Positions 36,343 to 45,879 of a stretch of 64,000 nucleotides of DNA are shown piece by piece. The position numbers and the translations under genes are program-made. The notes below the pieces were generated by a model. The model worked only from the letters and a program-made list of their open reading frames with translations, was not told where the DNA came from and did no database searches. This stretch comes from Corynebacterium faecale. GTDB lineage: Bacteria > Actinomycetota > Actinomycetes > Mycobacteriales > Mycobacteriaceae. The stretch covers positions 2,728,001 through 2,792,000 of the forward strand of contig NZ_CP047204.1 of assembly GCF_030408735.1 (NCBI RefSeq), in the 5' to 3' direction. Numbering within the stretch: the stretch's first letter is position 1; the number at the start of each line of letters is the position of its first letter.

Positions 36343-36588
36343 TGCGGGGTAGTTGCGGGCAACAAATATCAGCCAGATGAAGAATCCGGCAATCGGTACC
36401 ACCAGGGCGAGGAGACACCAGAGGATCACAGTGAGCCAGCTGGAACCGCGTTTGCGTTCAATGACCGTGATCAGCGCCCAGTAAAAGAGAATCACAACCA
36501 GCGGGATCAAGGACCAGACAATGTCATAGGTTTTCGGCATCAGTATGGAGTCGCTATATTCCATAGGCAGCGCAGCAGAAGCAAACAC
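36295..36588 (-). CDS. Small PLDc_N-type membrane protein
   Basis: The 97-residue protein has two membrane helices (about 24-43 and 50-73) and the pattern YWALITVIERKRGSSWLTVI...GFFIWL. This is the cardiolipin-synthase N-terminal (PLDc_N) module found alone in many actinobacterial small proteins. The GTG start has AAAAGGAT upstream. Its C terminus is encoded opposite the end of the DUF5129-like gene. Function is unknown. Confidence 0.7.
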   Translation of the reverse strand: MFASAALPMEYSDSILMPKTYDIVWSLIPLVVILFYWALITVIERKRGSSWLTVILWCLLALVVPIAGFFIWLIFVARNYPASPAGTATRPGEPTAE

Positions 36589-36621
36589 GTCATCATCCTT
36601 TTAGTTGGTGTTGGGCTCCCG

Positions 36622-37131
36622 CTACGCTAACACCGGTCGGGGGGGATACCAGCTGATTCTGTGAAACGCTGTGTGGATGGCCAGGACAATGACCGCGCCC
36701 ATAAGCCAGCCGACGAGTAGGTCACTGGGCCAGTGCACACCCACATAGAGCCTGGACAATCCGATGAGCATCGCCAGCACCCAGAGCAACAGAGTCCACC
36801 ACCTACGCGCTAACAGGGTGATGGCCATGGCAAAGGCCGCAGCCCCGACACTATGTCCCGAGGGCATGGCGGCATTGGTTTCCTCCACCAGGTGGTACGC
36901 CGAATCGGGGCGCGGACGGTCGATGAGGCGCTTGGCCACGTGGCTGGTCAGATTCGCCACACCCACCGCGATGGGTGGCCAGAGTTTCCGCACCACCACC
37001 GCCACCACGATGGAGTAGAACCACACCAGCGTCGGACCGGTCAGCAGGGTGAGGATGATGATCACCGGAGTCAGTGCCTCCACGCGGTGATCGATGAAAA
37101 ACTCCAGGATGCTCTGATCAAGAGTGCTCAT
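36622..37131 (-). CDS. PAP2-family phosphatase
   Basis: The 169-residue membrane phosphatase has complete PAP2 signatures: KRLIDRPRPDS (near residue 72), PSGHSVGAA (near 94) and SRLYVGVHWPSDLLVG (near 132). The ATG at 37131 overlaps the stop of the upstream gene (ATGA), so it is translationally coupled; the longer upstream frame is not coding. The substrate is likely a lipid pyrophosphate or phosphate (undecaprenyl/decaprenyl type), but is not known. Confidence 0.85.
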   Translation of the reverse strand: MSTLDQSILEFFIDHRVEALTPVIIILTLLTGPTLVWFYSIVVAVVVRKLWPPIAVGVANLTSHVAKRLIDRPRPDSAYHLVEETNAAMPSGHSVGAAAFAMAITLLARRWWTLLLWVLAMLIGLSRLYVGVHWPSDLLVGWLMGAVIVLAIHTAFHRISWYPPRPVLA

Positions 37132-37724
37132 ATAAGAAAACCCAGGTAGCAGATCGTGGTGACCACAATGCCTGCCACGGCACCTGCGGTGATCTCCGGG
37201 ATGGTGTGATGCCTGATTCTGATCCGCGCCCAGGCCGTCACCGGCGTCAGCAGCAGGCCCGCAAACCACCAGGGGCTGACCGCGAGCCCCAAAAATACGA
37301 TCAGACACACCCACAGGCCGACATGCACCGACGCCTTGATCTTGAGGGTTAGCAGACCGAACACCACCAGGAACACCAGAGCAGAGAGCACCCCCACCCA
37401 GATCAGGCGTGGGGTGTCCAGCCAGGAGAGCACTGCAATGAGGCCCACCACGCAGATCAGGATCCCCATGTAAACCAGGCTGCGCTGACTCCGGGCCGTG
37501 ACATGGTGGTTGCCCACGCGTCCCATCCGCATGAGCACCAGGATGAGCAGCATGGGCACCACCCCGGTGCCGATCGCCGCCACCAGCGCTGGTGTCCAGG
37601 AGCTTGTATGCGCTCCCAACACCACAAAGAATCCGATATTCAGTACCCAGGGCGCCATGGCCTCACTGAGCACCCGGGCCAGTTGTTCAGCATTCACATC
37701 AGATGAGTCTAGGGTGGCCATCAT
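37128..37724 (-). CDS. Polytopic membrane protein, degenerate PAP2-like
   Basis: The 198-residue protein has about six hydrophobic helices. The C-terminal RIRIRHHTIPEITAGAVAGI looks like the third PAP2 motif region, but the KxxxxxxRP and PSGH motifs are missing. It may be a catalytically inactive PAP2 relative or a partner of the downstream true PAP2 protein, with which it is coupled by overlapping stop/start. The start is ATG at 37724 or the next ATG at 37721. It overlaps by two bases the start of the divergent gene at 37723, so the two promoters must lie inside each other's coding regions. Confidence 0.7.
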   Translation of the reverse strand: MMATLDSSDVNAEQLARVLSEAMAPWVLNIGFFVVLGAHTSSWTPALVAAIGTGVVPMLLILVLMRMGRVGNHHVTARSQRSLVYMGILICVVGLIAVLSWLDTPRLIWVGVLSALVFLVVFGLLTLKIKASVHVGLWVCLIVFLGLAVSPWWFAGLLLTPVTAWARIRIRHHTIPEITAGAVAGIVVTTICYLGFLI

Positions 37725-38112
37725 GAACCAACTCCGGGAGATCGGCTATCTAACTTTCCTCCCGCTCTTTGCAGGAGCGGTCAGCATGAGCATTGCGGCC
37801 TGGGTCATTGATCTCATCACCGCGCCCATGGGCCTTTTCGCCTGGGTTGTCTACCTGCTCGGTTGCCTGCTCTTGACCATCGGGACGGTGATGTTCTGCA
37901 TCAGAGTCAGTGATCTTGCTCCGACCTGGACGTTGGTTACCACCACAATCGTGATTGCAGCCCTGTTCGGACTCTCGGCCTATCTCTGGCTCATTCCGGT
38001 CAGTGGTGAACCGGTGATCTTCCATCCATCGATTGCACTGCAGTTTTTCAACCTGGTGTGGTTGGTCATCACCTTTGTCATGATGGTGAGAACCATCAAC
38101 CGCCCGACATAA
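37723..38112 (+). CDS. Small four-TM membrane protein of unknown function
   Basis: The 129-residue protein starts MNQLREIGYLTFLPLFAGAV and has four evenly spaced hydrophobic helices. I recognise no family. The ATG at 37723 coincides with the start of the divergent gene; the frame upstream runs antisense through that gene and is not used. It ends 9 bases before the convergent glf stop, and the pair has no visible terminator. Confidence 0.65.
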   Translation: MNQLREIGYLTFLPLFAGAVSMSIAAWVIDLITAPMGLFAWVVYLLGCLLLTIGTVMFCIRVSDLAPTWTLVTTTIVIAALFGLSAYLWLIPVSGEPVIFHPSIALQFFNLVWLVITFVMMVRTINRPT

Positions 38113-38121
38113 AAAGCCGTT

Positions 38122-39387
<1,266 letters not shown>

Positions 39388-39585
39388 CTACCGATGATTG
39401 GCCGGCCATGCAACGAAGGCCCTACGGAAAACAGCACTCACGGAGCCGGTAATGACCTGCGCCATTAAGGAATCATTGGTGGTCTAACCATGAATTCAGC
39501 CACATTCGGGGAGTTCACAGCTACTTTCAAGGCACAACCTCACCAAGAAAAACATCAGTCCCACAAGTACCATTAACCCCATAAG

Positions 39586-39613
39586 TTGACTAAGCTAGCC
39601 AATTGTTTCTAAC
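39586..39613 (+). promoter_or_regulatory. Possible sigma-A promoter of the PGRP amidase gene
   Basis: TTGACT (39586-39591) and TCTAAC (39608-39613) with a 16-bp spacer lie 38 bases before the GTG start in the 323-bp glf/amidase divergent region. The rest of that region has no gene; the glf promoter must lie toward 39400. Confidence 0.4.
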
Positions 39614-39650
39614 AGTCTCAGCCGCACCACCATCATCAGGGAGAATTACC

Positions 39651-41915
39651 GTGCAGCAACGACGCCGCATCAGCGCAGTCCGGCACAGGCCGACACTCGC
39701 TATCCTGCTGTCTATTGCGCTTGTCGCCTCCGGGCTCGCAGCCGCCAATAGTCAGATCCTCCGCACGCAGAACGAGGGCATCGGCCCCGTCGACGTGATG
39801 AACCAGTCCGCCAACTTCGCCAGTGGGGCCAATATCGTGGTCGACGACCCCGCCATTACCGCCCAGGGCGAGGAGCCCGGCCCCCGCACTGTGAAGGAAT
39901 TCCAGCGCGAAGAACCTTTCTCCATGTTCGCCCTGACCTGGACCGGTGACCGCGATATCACCGCATTCGTCCGCGCCGAAATGGCTGATGGTTCCTGGAC
40001 CGAGTGGTTTGACATGGAACCCATCTCTGCGGAATCCCCTGAATCGAATGGCACCCGTGGCACCGATCTGATCTTCCACGGATCCACTAACAGGATTCAG
40101 GTATCCACACTCAACGTTGATCTCTTTGGCGACGACGCCGCCGCGGCAGCCAACGACGGAGCAGGTAACGCCATCCCTGAGGCAGCTCCCGTCGCCGACT
40201 ACGCCGCTGAGCCTGTCGAGTCAGCCCCCATAGAGGAACCGGCCCCGGCAATCGAGGCCCAGGTCGCGGAGGCCCCTGAAGAGGCTGCACAGGAAGAAGT
40301 TGTGCAGGAAGCACCAGCTCCGGCTGAAGCGCCAGCCCCGGGGACCGGTGGCCTGGCACCACTGCCATCCAACTACGGTGACATCCAGCCGGTGGCTGAG
40401 GTGGCCAGCGATCTGGATGCCGTGTTCATTGACGGCAACGCCGACGCAGGTGTCGGTGGAGTCGATCTCATGGCGGACTCGGACGGAATGCCACGCGTGA
40501 TCTCCCGTGCAGGCTGGGGAGCCAATGAGGCCAGTCGCTGCAGTAACCCCACCATCGATGACGATGTCTCCGCCATCACCATCCACCACACCGCTGGTAG
40601 CAATAACTACACCCGCGCGGAGAGTGCCGCCCGGATGCGTGGTTATTACAACTACCATGCAGTCACCCTGGGTTGGTGCGATATCGGGTACCAGGCTCTC
40701 GTGGACAAGTACGGCACCATTTATGAAGGCCGCTTCGGTGGCTTGAACCGTGCTGTCCGTGGTGCACACGCCGGCGGTTTCAACCAGAACACCTGGGCTA
40801 TCTCCATGATGGGCAACTACCAGAATGTCACCCCTCCCGCAGCAACCATCCAGTCCGTGGGTGAGCTTGCCGGTTGGCGTGCAAAGGTCGCCGGTTTTGA
40901 GCCGAAGGGCCAGGACACCCATTACTCCGAGGGTTCCAGCTACACCTTCTACCGCGCTGGTCAGGCCGTCACCCTGCCCAATATCTTCGCTCATCGTAAC
41001 GTAGGAAGTACAGCCTGCCCAGGTGATGCGGGTTATGCCCAGATGGATGCGATCCGCGACATCGCCCAGGCGAAGTACACCTCGATCCAGCTCGGGGCTT
41101 CGGACGGCACCACAACGGAGACAACCACCACGACCACCACTGCTCCGGATACCACTGCCACGAGCACCCCGGAGCCCGCGGACCCCACGGATCCCACGGA
41201 TCCCACAGAGACAACTGACCCCGCGGAGACAACTGATTCTGAAGGCGCGGAGGTCACCGTCACCGTTACCGCAGAACCAGAACCAGAACCACAGCCTTCC
41301 AGCGGTTCCAGTGATCTTGATATCCTCAACTCTGTGATCACTGGTGGATCCTCAGAGGGCAGCACACTGCTCAATGGAGCGAACACCTCCCAGCTGCTCA
41401 CCGGCCTCGGATCAATCCTGGCTGCCATCATCGGTATCGCAGCCGTTGATGGTGATTTGGGTGACCTTCTGGGTAATGTCGGAAACCTCAACGGTGTCCC
41501 GACCTTGGACAACGTGGCCTTGAATGATGTGGTCGCCGTGGGCAACACCGTTGCTGATCTAACAGGTGACAATGAGTATTCACGCACCTGGAATGACCTG
41601 AACAATGCGCTCGGCCCGGTCCTGGGTGCTGCCACGGGTGGTGCGACCACCGTGCAGTACACCGGTGCCCGTAATTCCGAGGTGTCCTTTATGCCCTTCG
41701 AGAACGGCATCATGGTCTCCTCCCCGGAGGCAGGAACCCATGGCCTGTGGGGTGTCATCGGTGACACCTGGGCTCAGCAGGGCGCAGACCTCGGCCCGCT
41801 CGGCCTGCCGCTCAACCACGAATACCGTGATGGCAATCTGCTGCGGGTGGACTTCCAGGGTGGTTATATCACCTTCGATCCAGCAACCGCCAAGGTGGAC
41901 ATCCAGCTCACCTAG
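39651..41915 (+). CDS. Secreted PGRP-domain N-acetylmuramoyl-L-alanine amidase with LGFP-like tail
   Basis: About 754 residues. A signal peptide (about 1-33) is followed by a beta-rich N-terminal domain and a Glu/Ala/Pro-rich linker. A PGRP/amidase-2 domain follows from VISRAGWGANEASRC, with zinc ligands in TIHHTAGSN, at a later His (FAHRNVG) and in TACPGDAG. Then come a Thr/Pro/Glu linker and a C-terminal region with an LGFP-like repeat (LGPLGLPLNHEY). It cleaves peptidoglycan stem peptides and probably binds the wall through its repeat. It is the positional equivalent of mycobacterial Rv3811, next to glf. GTG at 39651 with AGGGAGAA upstream is preferred to an upstream frame start. Confidence 0.88.
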   Translation: MQQRRRISAVRHRPTLAILLSIALVASGLAAANSQILRTQNEGIGPVDVMNQSANFASGANIVVDDPAITAQGEEPGPRTVKEFQREEPFSMFALTWTGDRDITAFVRAEMADGSWTEWFDMEPISAESPESNGTRGTDLIFHGSTNRIQVSTLNVDLFGDDAAAAANDGAGNAIPEAAPVADYAAEPVESAPIEEPAPAIEAQVAEAPEEAAQEEVVQEAPAPAEAPAPGTGGLAPLPSNYGDIQPVAEVASDLDAVFIDGNADAGVGGVDLMADSDGMPRVISRAGWGANEASRCSNPTIDDDVSAITIHHTAGSNNYTRAESAARMRGYYNYHAVTLGWCDIGYQALVDKYGTIYEGRFGGLNRAVRGAHAGGFNQNTWAISMMGNYQNVTPPAATIQSVGELAGWRAKVAGFEPKGQDTHYSEGSSYTFYRAGQAVTLPNIFAHRNVGSTACPGDAGYAQMDAIRDIAQAKYTSIQLGASDGTTTETTTTTTTAPDTTATSTPEPADPTDPTDPTETTDPAETTDSEGAEVTVTVTAEPEPEPQPSSGSSDLDILNSVITGGSSEGSTLLNGANTSQLLTGLGSILAAIIGIAAVDGDLGDLLGNVGNLNGVPTLDNVALNDVVAVGNTVADLTGDNEYSRTWNDLNNALGPVLGAATGGATTVQYTGARNSEVSFMPFENGIMVSSPEAGTHGLWGVIGDTWAQQGADLGPLGLPLNHEYRDGNLLRVDFQGGYITFDPATAKVDIQLT

Positions 41916-41943
41916 CCGCCGCACGGCCCTAAGAACCTTGAAA

Positions 41944-41993
41944 TAAGAGCTGGACCCCGCTGCTTTCCCTGAAGCAGCGGGGCCCAGCTCTTA
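41944..41993 (+). terminator. Terminator of the PGRP amidase gene
   Basis: A 22-base stem (one mismatch) from TAAGAGCTGGACCCCGCTGC to its complement, with a 6-base loop, lies 29 bases after the stop codon. It is followed by TCCCTTC on the plus strand. Confidence 0.8.
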
Positions 41994-42009
41994 TCCCTTC
42001 AGAAGGTGA

Positions 42010-42150
42010 AAAACCTTAAGCGGAACTAGTAGTACCGCATCAGGTAACCTTGCCATCCTCGGCGGGCTTGTCGGATTGGCGGTTGCGTCGGCGCTGACGG
42101 TGCTGAACCTCGCTTCACCCAGGCGGGTATTGAGGGCAGGGAATACATGA
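42010..42150 (+). pseudogene. Possible decayed fragment encoding a C-terminal membrane anchor
   Basis: After the amidase terminator an open stretch of 46 codons without a start reads GNLAILGGLVGLAVASALTV followed by LNLASPRR and a stop. A Ser/Thr-rich lead, one hydrophobic helix and a positive tail is the layout of a C-terminal membrane anchor of a surface protein. No ATG or GTG opens it, so it looks like the relic of a deleted gene. The rest of the 41994-42366 gap shows nothing else I recognise. Confidence 0.35.
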
Positions 42151-42366
42151 TCAGTTAGGTGTCCGGTTGTCTACAAAACCCGAAGTGCCCTGATTCTGGG
42201 CATGTTCTGGCGTGGATCCTTGCTGTTTCCATATTTCGCATATCCTCACCGGAAATCACCGTGCCGTCGATAAGCTGGTAACCGCTGCACTTCAAAGCGC
42301 GCCACCGGACCCCCTCTCCGGATAAAATTACCCCGTGACCACACCGTCTCCTCTAGGCTTCAATGC

Positions 42367-43167
42367 ATGGCGAACTCCCCTTCAGGTGAATCGTTGATCA
42401 CCCGCGTCGTCCGTATCCTGGAAGTATTTCCGGCCCACAACCGTGCCCTCAGTGTGCGGGAAATCGCTGCTGAGGCATCATTGCCGGTCTCCACAGCACA
42501 CCGGCTGCTCCGTGAATTGGAGTCAGAGGACCTGGTTAAACGTGATGATGGTGGCTGGCGTCGTGGCAACCGCCTCTGGGAATTGGCTTCCCGTGGATCA
42601 CATGCGGAAACCCTCCGTGGCGCAGCGCTTCCCCCCATGGAGGATCTTGTCACAGAGCTGAAAACCCATGTGTCCTTGGCCATCATGGACCGCAATGAGG
42701 TGCTCTACATCGAGCGCATGACCCCGAACGACTACACGGTCAACATCATCTCGGTGGCGCTGCGGCTCCCCGCGCATGCCACCTCCGCCGGGTTGGTGAT
42801 GACAGCGTTCGGCCCCGCGGAGAACCAGCAGTTGATGTTGCGTCGTAAGCTTCCCAAATACACGGACAGCACCGTGACGGATCCCGACCACCTACGTCGG
42901 ATGCTCAATCAGATCAGGCGTGAGGGTTTCGCCGCGTCGGCGGGTGCCATCATTTCCGAGTCCACAGGCATCTCCGTCCCGATCTTCGACGGTTCTGAGC
43001 AGGCCATCGCTGCCCTGACCGTGATTGTTCCGGTCGGTCAGGAGAGGTTTGAGCTGACGGTTCCACAGCTTCGCTTCGCCGCCCGTGCGGTGCAGCGCAG
43101 GCTCGGAAGCATCCCGACAAAACTCCCGGGTGTGATCTATGAGACGAATCCGAGCCCGCTGGACTGA
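42367..43167 (+). CDS. IclR-family transcriptional regulator of the catabolic island
   Basis: The 266-residue protein has an N-terminal winged helix (LSVREIAAEASLPVSTAHRLLRELE with the recognition helix near residues 45-60). A C-terminal IclR effector domain contains LPAHATSAGLVMTAFG and ends in the FAASAGAIISESTGISVPIF region. IclR proteins often control catabolism of ring acids and bind a pathway compound. It flanks the SDR/flavoprotein/P450 genes, and a perfect 12-bp inverted repeat at 44111-44139 is its probable target. No strong RBS is seen before the ATG, so translation may be leaderless. Confidence 0.88.
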   Translation: MANSPSGESLITRVVRILEVFPAHNRALSVREIAAEASLPVSTAHRLLRELESEDLVKRDDGGWRRGNRLWELASRGSHAETLRGAALPPMEDLVTELKTHVSLAIMDRNEVLYIERMTPNDYTVNIISVALRLPAHATSAGLVMTAFGPAENQQLMLRRKLPKYTDSTVTDPDHLRRMLNQIRREGFAASAGAIISESTGISVPIFDGSEQAIAALTVIVPVGQERFELTVPQLRFAARAVQRRLGSIPTKLPGVIYETNPSPLD

Positions 43168-43191
43168 CAGGGGAGTATCTGGCGCGGTGGC

Positions 43192-43950
43192 CTACTGGTC
43201 GTCGCGGAGGTTGTTGCCAGCGGTTTCGCCACCGTCGATGATGAAGCTGGCTCCGGTGGTGAAGGTGGATTCATCGGAGGCCAGGTGGATGATCATGCTG
43301 GAAATCTCCTTTACCTGCGCGGCTCTGCCCAGCGGTACCTGGCCAAGCCCACGTTGGAGGTTGGCTGTCAGTGGGGTTTCCACGCTGCCCGGATGGACAG
43401 AGTTCACGCGGATATTGTATTTGGCCAGGTCCAGGGCGGAGGTTTTGGTCAGGCCCTGGACCGCCCACTTGGCAGTGGAGTAGGCGGCGCGGTTCTTGAA
43501 ACCGGTGACCCCGGCGATGGAAGAGATATTGATGATTGATGCGGTGGCATTCTTCTTCAGCGCCGGTAGTGCTGCCTTCATGCCGTAGAAGGTGCCATTC
43601 AGGTCGATGTCCAAGGTCTTATCCCAGTCGTCCAGGGTAGCATCCTCGATGCTGCCCGCGGTGAAGATGCCAGCATTGTTGACCAGCACATCCAGCTTGC
43701 CGAAGCGTTCAAGGGTGGCTTCCACCGCCTGTTCCCAGGCCTGGTAATCGGTGACATCCAGGTGGATGAAATACGCACGGTCCTCGCCGATCTCACGGAC
43801 CAGATCCTGTCCCGCCTCATCGGCGACATCCGTGATCACCACCCGGGCACCGTGGACAGCGAGCATGCGGGCGTGGGAGGCTCCCATGCCTGAGGCTGCT
43901 CCGGTGATCAGTGCTACTTTTCCTGCGGTTCGTTCATGGTGATGTGTCAT
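43192..43950 (-). CDS. Short-chain dehydrogenase/reductase (alicyclic alcohol dehydrogenase-like)
   Basis: The 252-residue classical SDR has the NAD-binding motif LITGAASGMGASHA, a cofactor Asp at the end of beta-2 (VVITDVAD), VNNAGIF, the catalytic Ser in NISSIAG and YSTAKWAVQG with Tyr/Lys. The Asp after beta-2 points to NAD+ rather than NADP+. The sequence style is close to 3-alpha/20-beta-hydroxysteroid and cyclohexanol/cyclopentanol dehydrogenases. In the proposed pathway it would oxidise 4-hydroxycyclohexanecarboxylate to the 4-oxo acid. The ATG at 43950 is chosen; the frame continues upstream through the promoter region. It is convergent with the IclR gene and divergent from the flavoprotein operon. 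Confidence 0.88.
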   Translation of the reverse strand: MTHHHERTAGKVALITGAASGMGASHARMLAVHGARVVITDVADEAGQDLVREIGEDRAYFIHLDVTDYQAWEQAVEATLERFGKLDVLVNNAGIFTAGSIEDATLDDWDKTLDIDLNGTFYGMKAALPALKKNATASIINISSIAGVTGFKNRAAYSTAKWAVQGLTKTSALDLAKYNIRVNSVHPGSVETPLTANLQRGLGQVPLGRAAQVKEISSMIIHLASDESTFTTGASFIIDGGETAGNNLRDDQ

Positions 43951-44110
43951 GGGGCGAAGACTACCCAGCGATTCCGGGGAAAACGCCAGAAAATTCACTT
44001 CGTGCCATTCAATGGGAATGCCCTGGCGTGAGGATGATTGGGGCGTTATTTTCACGCCCCCATGCGGGCGACCCCTTGAGTGTTCATCAACAACTAGCAA
44101 TCATGCCCCC

Positions 44111-44151
44111 ATTCAACGGTACCTTCCGTACCGTTGAATGGTTTAACGGTA
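44111..44151. promoter_or_regulatory. Probable IclR operator
   Basis: ATTCAACGGTAC (44111-44122) and GTACCGTTGAAT (44128-44139) form a perfect 12-bp inverted repeat with a 5-bp spacer. A further half-site, GTTTAACGGTA, follows at 44141-44151. The site is in the 273-bp region between the divergent SDR gene and the flavoprotein operon, about 85 bases before the latter's ATG. Position and symmetry suit a dimer or tetramer of the neighbouring IclR protein. Confidence 0.75.
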
Positions 44152-44223
44152 TCCCTCCCTGTCCCCACCAGACATGCTGTGAGTCACACCAATGAAATCT
44201 AGTGATGAGGAGCACGGTGAATT

Positions 44224-45879
44224 ATGAAAATTCTGGATAATGCATCCCAACGTGAGCACTACGACCTGGTCGTCGTCGGCTCCGGAGCCGCTGGCCTCAC
44301 GGCCGCCGCCACCGCCGCCCACGCAGGCCTGAATGTCCTGGTGGCGGAGAAGTCCAGTCTGCTCGGCGGAACCTCCGCAGTCTCGGGTGGCATGCTCTGG
44401 GTCGTTGATAACCATTATGCCCGTGAGTCCGGCATCGCAGATTCAAAAACAGCCGGTCGTGCTTATGTTGAAGCGGTCGCCCGGGGCCGCGGCCGCACCG
44501 AACTTCTCGATTCCGCCATTGAGCATGGCCCCGACATGCTGCGTTTCATCGCAGATGAACTCAATGTGGAGTTCCTCTTCCTGGATAATTTCCCGGATTA
44601 CCGTCAGGACCTGCCAGGTGCCATCACCGGCGGGCGCACCATCGAACCCCAGCTGTTCAATTACCGTGAGGCACTCGGCGAACTTGCAGATTACCTTCGC
44701 ACCGATGGTCGCCATCCCTACACAATGCAGGAATACGAAACCTGGGGTGCCTTCACCAAATTCCCCTGGGATGAGATGAACCAGCGTATGGCCGATGGTA
44801 TCGCCGCCAAGGGTCATGCACTCGTCGCGATGCTCCTGGCCGCCTGCCGACGACTCGATGTCACCTTCGCAGTCAACGCCCGGGTCACCCACCTGGCAGG
44901 TGATGCCGATGGCATCACCGGAATCACCATCGAGGATGGAACCCGGGTATCCGCAGGAGCAGTCATGCTGGCCTCCGGTGGCTTCGAATGGGACCACGCA
45001 CTGGCTGATTCCCTCCTCGCCTCCCGTCTGTACGCCATGTGTTCTCCTCCCTCCAATACCGGCGATGGGCTGAAGATGGCACAGCGCGTGGGTGCCGCAA
45101 CCAAGGGCACCCGTGAAGCATGGTGGGCGCCGATGTCCCTGACCGGTGGTATGCGTGATGGTTCCCCGATCGGTTCCCTGCTCCGCTTCGAACGCCAGGG
45201 CCCGGGATCAATCATGATTAACCGTCACGGCCAGCGCTTTGCCAACGAGGCGCAGAATTACAATGACCTCGCCCGATGTCTGCAGTCCTGGGATTCCCCC
45301 AACAACCAGACCCTCAACACCCCTGCCCATGTTGTCTTCGACCAGTCCTACCTGGAGCGCTACGGCATCCTCGACCACCGCGCCGGCCAGCCAACCCCCG
45401 ACTACCTCATTGCAGCCCCGACCCTTGAGGAGTTGGCGGAGAAGATCCAGGTTCCGTCCATCAACCTCACCACCACCGTTGACCGTTTCAATGAGATGGC
45501 GGTGAGTGGTGTGGACAAGGACTTCTGCCGCGGGGAATCCGAATATGACCGCTACTGGGGTGACAGCGACTGCCCCTGGCCGAATCCCTCCCTCGGCCCC
45601 CTGCAATACGGCCCCTACTACGCCCTCGAGGTGGTCAACGGCGCATTCGGCACTTCCGGTGGTGTGGCCACTGACGGCAACGGTCAGGTCATCGATGTCG
45701 ACGGGGTACCCATCCGTGGTCTTTTCGCCGCCGGCAATGTCGCCGAATCCCCCTGCGCCGCAGGTTATCCAGGTGCGGGGGCAACCCTCGGGCCATTGAT
45801 GACCATGGCTTTCCAGGCAGGACGCACCATTGTCACCGACTCCTCCGATCACCTGGCCATGTCAGTGGGGTCCGCATGA
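44224..45879 (+). CDS. FAD-dependent desaturase/dehydrogenase, KstD/fumarate-reductase-flavoprotein family (1)
   Basis: The 551-residue flavoprotein has the dinucleotide-binding start YDLVVVGSGAAGLTAAATAA and EKSSLLGGTSAVSGGM. A C-terminal FAD motif contains GLFAAGNVAESPCA and YPGAGATLGP. This family includes 3-ketosteroid delta-1-dehydrogenases, fumarate reductases and 4-oxocyclohexanecarboxylate desaturases, which abstract hydrogens next to a ketone or carboxylate. In the cluster it would be one of two successive ring desaturases (ChcC1-like). Its stop overlaps the ATG of the Dabb gene (ATGA). The electron acceptor is unknown. Confidence 0.85.
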   Translation: MKILDNASQREHYDLVVVGSGAAGLTAAATAAHAGLNVLVAEKSSLLGGTSAVSGGMLWVVDNHYARESGIADSKTAGRAYVEAVARGRGRTELLDSAIEHGPDMLRFIADELNVEFLFLDNFPDYRQDLPGAITGGRTIEPQLFNYREALGELADYLRTDGRHPYTMQEYETWGAFTKFPWDEMNQRMADGIAAKGHALVAMLLAACRRLDVTFAVNARVTHLAGDADGITGITIEDGTRVSAGAVMLASGGFEWDHALADSLLASRLYAMCSPPSNTGDGLKMAQRVGAATKGTREAWWAPMSLTGGMRDGSPIGSLLRFERQGPGSIMINRHGQRFANEAQNYNDLARCLQSWDSPNNQTLNTPAHVVFDQSYLERYGILDHRAGQPTPDYLIAAPTLEELAEKIQVPSINLTTTVDRFNEMAVSGVDKDFCRGESEYDRYWGDSDCPWPNPSLGPLQYGPYYALEVVNGAFGTSGGVATDGNGQVIDVDGVPIRGLFAAGNVAESPCAAGYPGAGATLGPLMTMAFQAGRTIVTDSSDHLAMSVGSA

